A stretch of 13,764 bases of DNA, from NCBI GenBank assembly GCA_027318915.1, contig DAHVOH010000077.1:1-13764 (forward strand), written 5' to 3'. Positions 1 to 6,119 of this stretch are shown here, one piece after another; positions within the stretch are counted from its first letter, which is position 1; the number at the start of each line of letters is the position of its first letter. Both the position numbers and the translations under genes were made by a program. The stretch is from Clostridiales bacterium. GTDB taxonomy: Bacteria > Bacillota_E > Sulfobacillia > Sulfobacillales > JAIMBI01. Under the pieces are notes generated by a model. The model did not search any database, was not told the DNA's origin, and was given only the letters and a program-made list of their open reading frames with translations.

Positions 1-56
1 CCGTTGGGTCTGGACATGCACGGCCCTTGGGTCGGTCGGCCCGGACGGTTTCCGCC

Positions 57-77
57 CGGACCGGGCCTCCCGGTCCG
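57..77. other. Perfect GC-rich hairpin in the leading non-coding stretch
   Basis: CGGACCGGG (57-65) and CCCGGTCCG (69-77) are exact reverse complements around a 3-nt loop. No T-run follows on the plus strand, so it is not a classical intrinsic terminator; it could be part of the 3' end of an upstream gene outside the window or an incidental GC-rich structure. The rest of 1-267 holds no gene I can support and no clear promoter hexamers. Confidence 0.35.
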
Positions 78-267
78 AATGCCGCCCTATCGAGGAGCGA
101 TTGGCCCTATTCGCGCAGTGCCGGCCCGACCATGATGGGGATAAGAGGGTCACGTCGAGCGGGCTGGGCGCATCCGCGCCGTGGAGCCGGGGCGTGGGAT
201 GGGCGCGGCGGTCTGGTTCCGGCCGGAGGTACTGGGCGGAGCCGTGGTTCCCTGGAGAGGATGCGCT

Positions 268-2712
268 ATGGCCACGATCAAGGATGACCCGGAGGCGGCG
301 CCGGATCCGAAGACGGCGGACGGGGCAGAGAGTTCGACGGGCGATGCGCCGGTGGGCCTGACCAGTGCGGAGGCGGCCGAACGGCTTGCCCGGTTCGGCG
401 CGAATGCCATCGCGGAATCCCACCCGAATAAGGTGCTGGCGCTGGCCGCAGGATTCTGGGGACTGGTCCCCGGGATGCTGGAGGCGGCCATCGCGATCGA
501 CCTATACTTGGGCAACTGGATTCAGGCGACGGTCATCGCCGGCCTGCTGGTGTTTAACGCGGGTCTCGGTTTCTATCAGCAGAACAAGGCGCAACGTGCG
601 CTCGGGCTTTTGCGCCAGCGTCTGACCGTGAAGGCGCGGGTGCGTCGCGACGGCCATTGGCAGGAAATCTCCGCCGCGCAGCTCGTGCCCGGCGATCTGG
701 TGCATCTCCGCATCGGCGATATTGTTCCGGCGGACATCGACGTGCGCGAGGGACAGCTCAAAGTCGACCAGTCCCAGCTCACCGGCGAGTCTGCGCAGCT
801 CGACCGCGGAGCGGGCGCCGTCGTATACACCGGGTCGCTCGTGGTTCGGGGCGAGGCCAGCGGTGTCGTCACCGGCACCGGGGCCCGCACCTACTATGGG
901 AAGACGGCGGAACTGGTCCGAGTGGCCGAAGCGCCCCGGCGTCTGGAGCTGTTGATCGTGCGCATTGCCAAGTACCTGGCGGTGCTGGTTATCGCGTTGG
1001 CCGTGGCCGTGTTTGCGTACTGGGGAATCGAGGGCAAGCCGTTTCTCGCCATGTTGCCCTTCGGCTTGATGCTGCTTGTGGCCTCGGTGCCGGTCGCCCT
1101 GCCGGCGATGTTCACCATGTCGGCCACCTTGGGCGCCCAGGGGCTGGCTCAGAACGGCATCTTGGTGACCCGTCTGTCGGCCATCGAGGATGCCGCCACC
1201 ATGGATGTGATCTGTCTGGACAAGACCGGCACCGTGACCGAAAACCGCTTGAGCGTGGAGGCGCTGGAACCGCAGGGAGCGGAAAGCGCCGACGAGGTGC
1301 TGCGATTGGCCGCCTTGGCGTCCGATGAGGCGACCCAGGATCCCATTGACCTCGCCATCCTGGCCGCCGCGCGGGAGCGGGGGCTGATAGGCGTCGCTCC
1401 GCATGAGAGCTTCCTGCCCTTCGACCCCGGCATCAAGCGTTCGGAGGCCACCATACGGGAAGACGGCCGGGTCGTGCGCGTCGTCAAAGGGGCCCCGTCG
1501 GTGGTCGCGGAGCTCGCCGGCGCGCCTTGGGCGGTGATTGCTCCCGACGTTGAGCGGCTGTCGGCGGGAGGAGCCCGGGTGCTGGCGGTGGCAGCGGACC
1601 ACGACGGGGCCCTCCGGTTCACGGGCCTGGTCGCCTTGGCCGACCCGCCCCGTCCCGAGTCGGCTGACCTCATCCGGCGTCTGCACGCCAGCGGGGTTCG
1701 GGTGCTGCTGGTGACCGGAGACGGCGAGGCGACGGCGCGAGCCGTGGCCCAGAAGGTTGGCATCACCGGAGCGGTCGCCCCCGCGGGCACCTTGCATGAA
1801 GGGCTGGACCCCGCCGCCGCTTCCCGTTTCGAAGTATTCGCGGGGGTGCTGCCCGAGGACAAGTTTTATCTGGTGGATGCTCTGCAGAAGGCCGGCCACG
1901 TGGTCGGCATGACCGGCGACGGGGTCAACGACGCGCCCGCCCTGCGTCAAGCCGACGTCGGCGTGGCGGTGGCCGATTCGACCGACGTGGCCAAGGCGGC
2001 GGCCAGTTTGGTGCTCACCCGACCGGGACTCGGAGAGATCATGGCGGCGGTCGAGGGCAGCCGACGCATCTACCAGCGGATGAAGACGTTCGTGGTCACC
2101 ATGCTGGCCCGCAAGATCGGCATTCCCGCCTTCCTGGCCGGCGGGGTGGTGCTGGCGGGTGTGTTTGTCACCACGCCCACCCTCATTGTGCTGCTGATGT
2201 TCGGCACCGATGTCGCCACCATGACGTTGTCCACCGACAAGGTGGTTCCCTCCCGGGGCCCTGACCGCTGGTCCGTCGTGTCGCTGGTGACCACCGGCGC
2301 GGGCATCGGCGTGTTGCTGGTGGCGGTGAGCACGGCGGTCTACCTGAGCCGGCATGTCTTAGACCTGAGCTTGCCTCAGACTCAGACTCTGGTCTTCGTC
2401 TGGATGATTTTCGGCACCGCTCAGGCCATCCTTTACCTTATGCGCAACCCGGGCTGGTTCTGGACACGTCCCTATCCGAGTCGGGTGCTGGCGTTGAGCA
2501 GCGTTCTCGACATGGGCATCGTCGCGTTCCTCGCCGCGATGGGATGGCTGATGGCGCCCATATCCATCGGCCTCATCGCAGCGGTTCTCGCGCTGGCGGT
2601 GGCCTTCCTCTTCGCCGCCGACCTGCTCAAGATGGGGTTGGCGCGTCTCGGACCTCCCCCCGCACCCGGCACCCCCGCTGCAGCCCCGTCGGTCGAGCGG
2701 CCCGCAGCCTAA
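268..2712 (+). CDS. P3A-type plasma-membrane proton-pumping P-type ATPase
   Basis: Couples ATP hydrolysis to export of protons across the cytoplasmic membrane. The 814-residue product has the family order: N-terminal cation-ATPase domain, M1-M2, actuator domain with TGES at 172-175, M4 with PVALP at 275-279, phosphorylation motif DKTGT with Asp318, nucleotide-binding domain, hinge TGDGVND at 549-555, then the C-terminal membrane segments. In M6 the stretch FGTDVATM places Asp648 where plant and fungal H+-ATPases carry their essential proton-binding Asp, which favours H+ over Ca2+, Mg2+ or heavy metals; no CPC metal motif is present. It ends in a short Ala/Pro-rich tail rather than the long autoinhibitory domain of plant enzymes. 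ATG 268 is chosen because GGAGAGG (254-260) lies 7 nt upstream; an in-frame GTG at 181 lacks such a site. It appears monocistronic. Ion specificity is inferred from family motifs. Confidence 0.92.
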   Translation: MATIKDDPEAAPDPKTADGAESSTGDAPVGLTSAEAAERLARFGANAIAESHPNKVLALAAGFWGLVPGMLEAAIAIDLYLGNWIQATVIAGLLVFNAGLGFYQQNKAQRALGLLRQRLTVKARVRRDGHWQEISAAQLVPGDLVHLRIGDIVPADIDVREGQLKVDQSQLTGESAQLDRGAGAVVYTGSLVVRGEASGVVTGTGARTYYGKTAELVRVAEAPRRLELLIVRIAKYLAVLVIALAVAVFAYWGIEGKPFLAMLPFGLMLLVASVPVALPAMFTMSATLGAQGLAQNGILVTRLSAIEDAATMDVICLDKTGTVTENRLSVEALEPQGAESADEVLRLAALASDEATQDPIDLAILAAARERGLIGVAPHESFLPFDPGIKRSEATIREDGRVVRVVKGAPSVVAELAGAPWAVIAPDVERLSAGGARVLAVAADHDGALRFTGLVALADPPRPESADLIRRLHASGVRVLLVTGDGEATARAVAQKVGITGAVAPAGTLHEGLDPAAASRFEVFAGVLPEDKFYLVDALQKAGHVVGMTGDGVNDAPALRQADVGVAVADSTDVAKAAASLVLTRPGLGEIMAAVEGSRRIYQRMKTFVVTMLARKIGIPAFLAGGVVLAGVFVTTPTLIVLLMFGTDVATMTLSTDKVVPSRGPDRWSVVSLVTTGAGIGVLLVAVSTAVYLSRHVLDLSLPQTQTLVFVWMIFGTAQAILYLMRNPGWFWTRPYPSRVLALSSVLDMGIVAFLAAMGWLMAPISIGLIAAVLALAVAFLFAADLLKMGLARLGPPPAPGTPAAAPSVERPAA

Positions 2713-2823
2713 CGGACAGACAGGCGAGCGCGGCCTGCGGCTCCCTGGCCGCTCCGCGGAGCCGGGTCGGATTGCGAGCGGCATCCGGCCATCCCGTCCG
2801 TGCGGGCGTCCCGGCAGGGCGGC

Positions 2824-2852
2824 TTCCCCCGCGGGCGGCAAAGCCCTACACT
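2824..2852 (+). promoter_or_regulatory. Candidate promoter of the Sec-peroxiredoxin unit
   Basis: TTCCCC (2824-2829) and TACACT (2847-2852) are separated by 17 nt, a plausible but weak sigma-70/sigma-A type pair in a GC-rich background. The implied leader of about 70 nt contains CGGAGG (2875-2880) and its complement CCTCCG (2891-2896), which could form a hairpin ahead of the ribosome binding site. The 214-nt gap 2713-2932 otherwise shows only GC-rich dyads after the ATPase (for example GGCTCC 2739-2744 with GGAGCC 2758-2763), with no T-run, so no confident terminator. Confidence 0.3.
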
Positions 2853-2932
2853 GGACAGGTGGGACAGGCTCCGTCGGAGGCGGCTCACTCCCTCCGGGTG
2901 GGTCACGCGACGAATCGAAGGAGGGCATGCTG

Positions 2933-3397
2933 ATGTTGCACGGCAAAAAGGCGCCGGAATTTGCGATGGACACGACCGACGGCCGGCGTTCGCTGGCGGA
3001 TTATCAGGGCAAGACCCTGGTGCTGGCGTTTTTTCCGCTGGCGTTCACAGGGGGCTGAACGACGGAGCTATCCTCGTGGCGAGGATACGCGGATCGTCTG
3101 CGAGCCCATGGGGCCGAGTTGTTGGCCTGTTCCGTGGACGCGGTGCCCAGTTTGGCAAAGTTTGCCGAAACGTTGGGCGGCTTGCCGTTCCCGCTCGCGT
3201 CGGATTGGAAGCGGGCCATCAGCCGGGAATACGGCGTGTTCAATGAGGAGGGCGGCTACGCCAATCGGTCTACGTTTGTGGTGAGTCCGGACGGCACCGT
3301 CGTGCACGAGAACCGGGCCTTCTCGGCGGGCGACCCCGCCCACTACGAGGCGGTGCTGGAGGTTGTGGCGGCCCATGGCCGACCCCAGACTCACTGA
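2933..3397 (+). CDS. Selenocysteine-containing peroxiredoxin (AhpC/TSA family), in-frame UGA at the peroxidatic position
   Basis: Thiol/selenol peroxidase that would reduce hydrogen peroxide or organic hydroperoxides in the cytoplasm. One continuous frame of 154 residues is interrupted only by TGA at 3056-3058 (residue 42). The sequence around it, PLAFTGG-U-TTELSSW, matches the peroxiredoxin signature PxxxTxxC exactly, with the TGA replacing the peroxidatic Cys. Downstream the family pattern continues in the same frame: the SVD segment after strand 3 (preceded by the only Cys, Cys66), SDW/REYGV, and NRSTFVVSPDG with the conserved Arg. Length is normal for 1-Cys/AhpE/BCP-like peroxiredoxins. 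ATG 2933 is chosen over ATG 2927 because AAGGAGG (2918-2924) is 8 nt away from it but only 2 nt from the latter. A hairpin with SECIS geometry follows the TGA at once. A nonsense-mutated pseudogene is the alternative, but a single change falling exactly on the catalytic codon with the rest intact makes Sec far more likely. Confidence 0.87.
3056..3097 (+). promoter_or_regulatory. Candidate bacterial SECIS element downstream of the Sec UGA
   Basis: Starting with the TGA, TATCCTCG (3069-3076) pairs perfectly with CGAGGATA (3080-3087) around TGG; opening the top G-C pair gives a GUGGC loop. The apical G lies 17 nt after the TGA, inside the spacing known for bacterial SECIS elements, which carry a G/GU in the apical loop for SelB binding. 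A lower stem ACGA (3059-3062) with TCGT (3094-3097) is possible across an internal loop. The element lies within the coding frame, as in bacterial selenoprotein mRNAs. Pairing is read directly from the sequence; function is inferred. Confidence 0.65.
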
Positions 3398-3671
3398 ACT
3401 GTATCCCGCGGCCGACACGTGGGGCCCGAAAGGGCCCCCGGTGTGGGCGGTGCTGGCGGACGATCACGGCGCGGTCTGGCTGTTTTCCGACACCCTGCCG
3501 GCGGACGCGGAGGGTGCGGCGCGGGCGAATTTACTGTCGCGGGCGACTGCCGCCTGGGCAACGCGGGACGGTTTCGTGCGATTCTTCGGATCGGTGCTGG
3601 ACGAGCGGCGCGCGGCGCGTGCCTGGGAGCATTGCGTGTCGCTGCCGGAGGGGCCCTGGTGGGATTTTTGA
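3375..3671 (+). CDS. Small protein of unknown function overlapping the Sec-peroxiredoxin gene
   Basis: I do not recognise this 98-residue product. It begins MADPRLTELYPAAD, has an alternating hydrophobic stretch around AVLADDHGAVWLFSD that looks like two beta-strands, then an Ala/Arg-rich, probably helical half, and ends in the aromatic tail GPWWDF. There is no Cys, signal peptide or membrane segment. The first 23 nt overlap the end of the peroxiredoxin gene in another frame, so translation is probably coupled. GGAGG at 3358-3362 lies 12 nt before ATG 3375, a slightly long spacing; an in-frame TTG at 3363 is directly against it and unlikely. The overlap implies that both proteins come from one mRNA, and may hint at a shared role in peroxide or selenium metabolism, but nothing in the protein itself proves that. 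Confidence 0.65.
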   Translation: MADPRLTELYPAADTWGPKGPPVWAVLADDHGAVWLFSDTLPADAEGAARANLLSRATAAWATRDGFVRFFGSVLDERRAARAWEHCVSLPEGPWWDF

Positions 3672-3689
3672 CGGGCGCAGAACCCCGTC
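3670..3689. terminator. Weak hairpin between convergent genes
   Basis: GACGGG (3670-3675) pairs with CCCGTC (3684-3689) around an 8-nt loop, in the 26-nt gap between the small plus-strand gene and the convergent DsrE-like gene. Neither strand has a T-run after the stem, so a terminator role is only suggested by position. Confidence 0.25.
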
Positions 3690-3697
3690 CCGCTCGC

Positions 3698-4060
3698 TCA
3701 GAAGGATAAGCTCACGCCGTTGTCGGATACAAACTCAATCGCGGCAACCGCGCCGACCGGTCGGATGGCCGGATGCAACCGGCCCTCCAGCCCGCGCTTT
3801 TTGACGCAAGGCGTACAGGCCCAAATTTGTCCGCCGGCCTGCAGCAATGTGTGCACCAGTTCGGCCAGCGGGGCGAACCCGTCTTCGCGAATGGCGTCGA
3901 TGTGCTCCGGAAGTCCCACCCACACGCCGTCCGTCGACAGCAGCACCACCGTGTCATGGTCCAGAGCGGCGGCCGCATTGGCCATCACAAAAGCCACCGT
4001 GGCGCGATCCGGGTCGTCCGCACCCCGCGTCAAATTGATCAGCACCCGTCTGTGCGCCAT
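3698..4060 (-). CDS. DsrE/DsrF-like family protein
   Basis: A 120-residue soluble protein of the DsrE-like superfamily, whose members act in sulfur relay or as small thiol-dependent regulators. The opening RRVLINLTRGADDPDRATVA and the following hydrophobic strand with STDGVWVGL are typical of the fold. The segment QIWACTPCVKKRG presents the conserved Cys region as a CTPC pair; the first Cys is at the place used for sulfur binding in relay members. ATG at 4060 follows a G-rich ribosome binding site about 9 nt upstream on the minus strand. It is the last gene of the minus-strand run that starts with paaA, 89 nt after the ribbon-helix-helix gene, and converges on the peroxiredoxin unit. The specific substrate cannot be told; a role in the Paa pathway is not implied by the family. 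Confidence 0.75.
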   Translation of the reverse strand: MAHRRVLINLTRGADDPDRATVAFVMANAAAALDHDTVVLLSTDGVWVGLPEHIDAIREDGFAPLAELVHTLLQAGGQIWACTPCVKKRGLEGRLHPAIRPVGAVAAIEFVSDNGVSLSF

Positions 4061-4149
4061 GGCCCGTTATCCCCCTCTGAGCCCGCTCGTCTATGCGGCG
4101 CGGGATCTCGTGCCACGATTGTCGCACGTCGAGGCCGTCTTCCCAAGCG

Positions 4150-4335
4150 TCAGCGCGCCATCGGCCACGGGGGGTCCTGATGGGGCGGGCTCTCTTGCGC
4201 GAGCGCGTGGGCCAATAAATCGCGGACGACGGCACTCGGCGGCTCGTGACGGATTTCCGCGAGCTCGCGGATTGCCCGGATCTGCCACGTGTACAGGAAA
4301 TAGTCCGCGCGGCGCTGATTTTTAGGACGCTGCAT
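4150..4335 (-). CDS. Small ribbon-helix-helix-like protein, possible DNA-binding regulator
   Basis: A 61-residue basic protein. After a basic N-terminus (MQRPKNQRR) comes a short strand-like segment (ADYFLYTW), a helix rich in Ile/Leu/Arg (QIRAIRELAEIRH), a turn containing PPS, and a second helix (AVVRDLLAHALAQE). This strand-helix-turn-helix order fits CopG/Arc-type ribbon-helix-helix domains, which bind DNA as dimers, and similar antitoxins; no partner toxin gene is adjacent. ATG 4335 is preferred over GTG 4341 because the AGAAGG ribosome binding site overlaps the latter. It sits between paaD and the DsrE-like gene on the same strand, with an inverted repeat just upstream. Fold assignment is by eye and moderate. 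Confidence 0.55.
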   Translation of the reverse strand: MQRPKNQRRADYFLYTWQIRAIRELAEIRHEPPSAVVRDLLAHALAQESPPHQDPPWPMAR

Positions 4336-4347
4336 CGACACCCCTTC

Positions 4348-4368
4348 TTTCGGACGTCTTATCCGAAA
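4348..4368. promoter_or_regulatory. Inverted repeat upstream of the ribbon-helix-helix gene
   Basis: TTTCGGA (4348-4354) and TCCGAAA (4362-4368) are perfect arms around a 7-nt spacer, immediately ahead of the ribosome binding site of the ribbon-helix-helix gene on the minus strand. It could be an operator for autoregulation or a 5' leader hairpin. On the minus strand a run of six T (4371-4366) enters the repeat, and CGGCC/GGCCG arms lie upstream of it, so a weak terminator after paaD is also possible. Confidence 0.4.
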
Positions 4369-4429
4369 AAACGTCGGGGGCGTCGGCCAGGTTACGGCCG
4401 TCAGCGGTCAATCCGTTCGTCGTGTCCGG

Positions 4430-4936
4430 TCAGACCGGTTTGATGGCCTCAAAGACATTGCGGCAGCGGCGGCAGTAATGGAGCGAGCGGCACGCGGTGG
4501 GGCCGAACAGTCCTTCGGTCCGCGTGTCATCGGACCCGCACCACGGGCAGAGCACCCGCTCGGTGCGACTGATGGCGGAATCGGGGTCGGGCGGCGGAGG
4601 GGCGATGCCGCGTTCGCGCAGGGCGCCAAAGCACGTGGGCGCAATGCGGGCCGTCGTCCAGGGAGTCGCCAGGCTGAAATCGACGCGCACGTCTGTGAGC
4701 GGGAGGTCCAGGGCGGCTGCGATGCGGCGCTGGGCATCCCGCTGCATGATGTGCAGCGCGGGGCAGCCGACGAATGTGGGCAGCAGGGTCACGGCGACGC
4801 GTCCCTCGGCGACCCGCACCGCCTCCACCATGCCCAGCGCGACAATGCTGACGCCGGGCATCTCCGGATCCATGACGTCGGCCAGAGCGGCCAGCACCCG
4901 CTCTTCACTCCGGCGGTCGGGCGTAGCGTTTACCAT
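4430..4936 (-). CDS. paaD: 1,2-phenylacetyl-CoA epoxidase subunit PaaD
   Basis: Accessory subunit of the phenylacetyl-CoA epoxygenase system; PaaD is required in vivo and is thought to help metal-centre maturation. The 168-residue product has an N-terminal MIP18/DUF59-type domain (EERVLAALADVMDPEMPGVSIVALGMV, with PTFVGCPA near residue 58) and a C-terminal zinc-ribbon-like part with CPWC (Cys130, Cys133), FGPTAC (Cys149) and two further Cys (155, 158), the layout and length of PaaD. The start codon overlaps the end of paaC (ATGGTAA), indicating translational coupling; a longer frame upstream runs antisense-free through paaC and was not used. Fourth in the paaABCD run. Similarity of the first domain to SufT-type proteins is why general Fe-S assembly proteins are the alternative, but context and the Cys-rich tail fix it as PaaD. 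Confidence 0.9.
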   Translation of the reverse strand: MVNATPDRRSEERVLAALADVMDPEMPGVSIVALGMVEAVRVAEGRVAVTLLPTFVGCPALHIMQRDAQRRIAAALDLPLTDVRVDFSLATPWTTARIAPTCFGALRERGIAPPPPDPDSAISRTERVLCPWCGSDDTRTEGLFGPTACRSLHYCRRCRNVFEAIKPV

Positions 4937-5730
4937 TGGGCGGCCGGGTCCATCCGGTACACGTCGGACACCTGGGCCAGGAGCGCGGCCAGTGCCTCGC
5001 TGTGCTGGCCGATGCGGCCATTGAGGCTCATGGCTACCGGCGGCGCCGAGAGGCCGACGGCGGCGAGTTGACTCTCCACCCGGCCGAGCCATTCGGATTG
5101 CAGGTGCTGGGCACCGGGCAGGATACCGAGCTCCTCCCAAGCCTCCGCCCAGGGCGCCGAAAATCCGAGGTCGCCGGCGTCCTGCGCGGCCCGGTGGAGG
5201 GCATCGGCCAGACGACTCTGCACCTCGGCGCCGTGCCGGGTGAGTTCCGTCAGCCACATGCGGTGATGGGCCTCATGGTACCGTTCCTCGCGACGAATCT
5301 TGGCGGCCGCGGCGGCCAGCGGGTCATAGGCCGACTCCACCAGGTGGTCGAGCCGCACCCGCTCGAAGGCGTCGTACAGGAAGTGACGGGCGATGGCGTA
5401 GGCCCAGTCGAAGTGGGGCTCCACCAAATAGGTTCCGGGGCCGTTGGGGCGCTCGGCGAGGACGCTGTTCCGTCGCTCGCCCGCCGGACGCAGGTGGGCC
5501 AGGTCGTCCCGGGTGCCGGCGCCCAATTGTTCCAGCAGTCCGTAGTACATGGCGGCGTGCCCCATCTCGTCCTGGGCGATGGAGGCGAACGCCACATCCT
5601 CCTCCAGGTGCGGGGCCAGTCCCAGCCATTCCGCCGCCCGCTCCGCCACCACCAGGTCATCGTCCGCCAACTGGAACAGGAGCTCGCTCACCAGCGCGCG
5701 ATGCGCGGGCGTTTCCAGATCGAGTGTCAT
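4930..5730 (-). CDS. paaC: 1,2-phenylacetyl-CoA epoxidase structural subunit PaaC
   Basis: Structural partner of PaaA in the epoxidase core; it has a ferritin-like helical-bundle fold but is generally catalytically inert. The 266-residue product shows the helical pattern with LLFQLADDDLVVAERAAEWLGLAPHLEEDVAFASIAQDEMGHA, including a retained ExxH (Glu55, His58), a conserved WAYAIARHFLYDAFE helix, and REERYHEAHHRMW in the second half, all typical of PaaC. ATG 5730 has GGAGG 8 nt upstream on the minus strand. It lies 36 nt after paaB and overlaps paaD by 7 nt. Whether the retained carboxylate/His residues bind metal cannot be seen from sequence alone. Confidence 0.93.
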   Translation of the reverse strand: MTLDLETPAHRALVSELLFQLADDDLVVAERAAEWLGLAPHLEEDVAFASIAQDEMGHAAMYYGLLEQLGAGTRDDLAHLRPAGERRNSVLAERPNGPGTYLVEPHFDWAYAIARHFLYDAFERVRLDHLVESAYDPLAAAAAKIRREERYHEAHHRMWLTELTRHGAEVQSRLADALHRAAQDAGDLGFSAPWAEAWEELGILPGAQHLQSEWLGRVESQLAAVGLSAPPVAMSLNGRIGQHSEALAALLAQVSDVYRMDPAAQW

Positions 5731-5766
5731 TGCCGAGACCTCCCCGCGACGGTGTCGCCGACACTG

Positions 5767-6117
5767 CTACGCCATGGTGTCCGGCGTCATGGCCTGCTGC
5801 TGGTAGCGCCGCCACTTGGCCGCCAGATATTGATAATCGGAGACCTCCCGGTAGCCTTTGGGCAAGCGGAAAAACTGATCCGGCTCGTCGGGGGGCGCCT
5901 GGGTGATGTCCTGACGCCGGACCACCCAGAGCCCCCAGACGGCGCGGCGCCGCAGAAAGTTCTCCCGGGCCAGCGTCAACGCCATCTCCGGCGAAGCGGC
6001 CAGCAGGCTGAACTGGTGTTCATGGGCGCCGTTCTCGGTCGTCTTGGCAAACACTTCATAGATGTCGAATTCGCGGCGCGGTTGTTGGGGGACCCCTGAC
6101 GCCGACTCGTCTTCCAT
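5767..6117 (-). CDS. paaB: 1,2-phenylacetyl-CoA epoxidase subunit PaaB
   Basis: Small subunit thought to bridge the PaaA-PaaC heterodimers. The 116-residue product contains the family core REFDIYEVFAKTTENGAHEH, the helix SPEMALTLARENFLRRR, and AVWGLWVVRRQDI, followed by a C-terminal extension compared with the roughly 95-residue enterobacterial protein. ATG 6117 is chosen because it begins 2 nt after the paaA stop and is preceded by an AGAGGCGGTG ribosome binding site inside the end of paaA; the frame is open further upstream but that region overlaps paaA. Third-party roles are unlikely given its place in the paa run. Confidence 0.9.
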   Translation of the reverse strand: MEDESASGVPQQPRREFDIYEVFAKTTENGAHEHQFSLLAASPEMALTLARENFLRRRAVWGLWVVRRQDITQAPPDEPDQFFRLPKGYREVSDYQYLAAKWRRYQQQAMTPDTMA

Positions 6118-6119
6118 GG

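Noticed and set aside
181..267. Extended N-terminus of the ATPase from GTG 181
   Set aside because: No ribosome binding site there, while ATG 268 has GGAGAGG at proper distance and the family's N-terminus begins after it.
502..2355. Long minus-strand open frame (617 codons) opposite the ATPase
   Set aside because: Its product is His/Gly/Arg-rich and matches nothing; it is the antisense shadow of a clearly conserved ATPase in GC-rich DNA.
2927..3058. Peroxiredoxin as a pseudogene or as two separate short genes (a 5' fragment ending at the TGA and a 3' gene starting at TTG 3119)
   Set aside because: The frame is unbroken apart from the TGA on the catalytic codon, no frameshift is needed, and the TTG 3119 product would lack the active site and has no good ribosome binding site.
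3630..3700. A second selenocysteine codon at the TGA ending the small gene at 3669-3671
   Set aside because: The frame beyond it has no conserved context; a nearby hairpin exists but the protein is unrecognised and the TGA fits a normal stop just before the convergent gene.
4936..6099. Long plus-strand open frame (387 codons) opposite paaC and paaB
   Set aside because: Antisense to genes with clear family motifs, low-complexity content and no domain resemblance.
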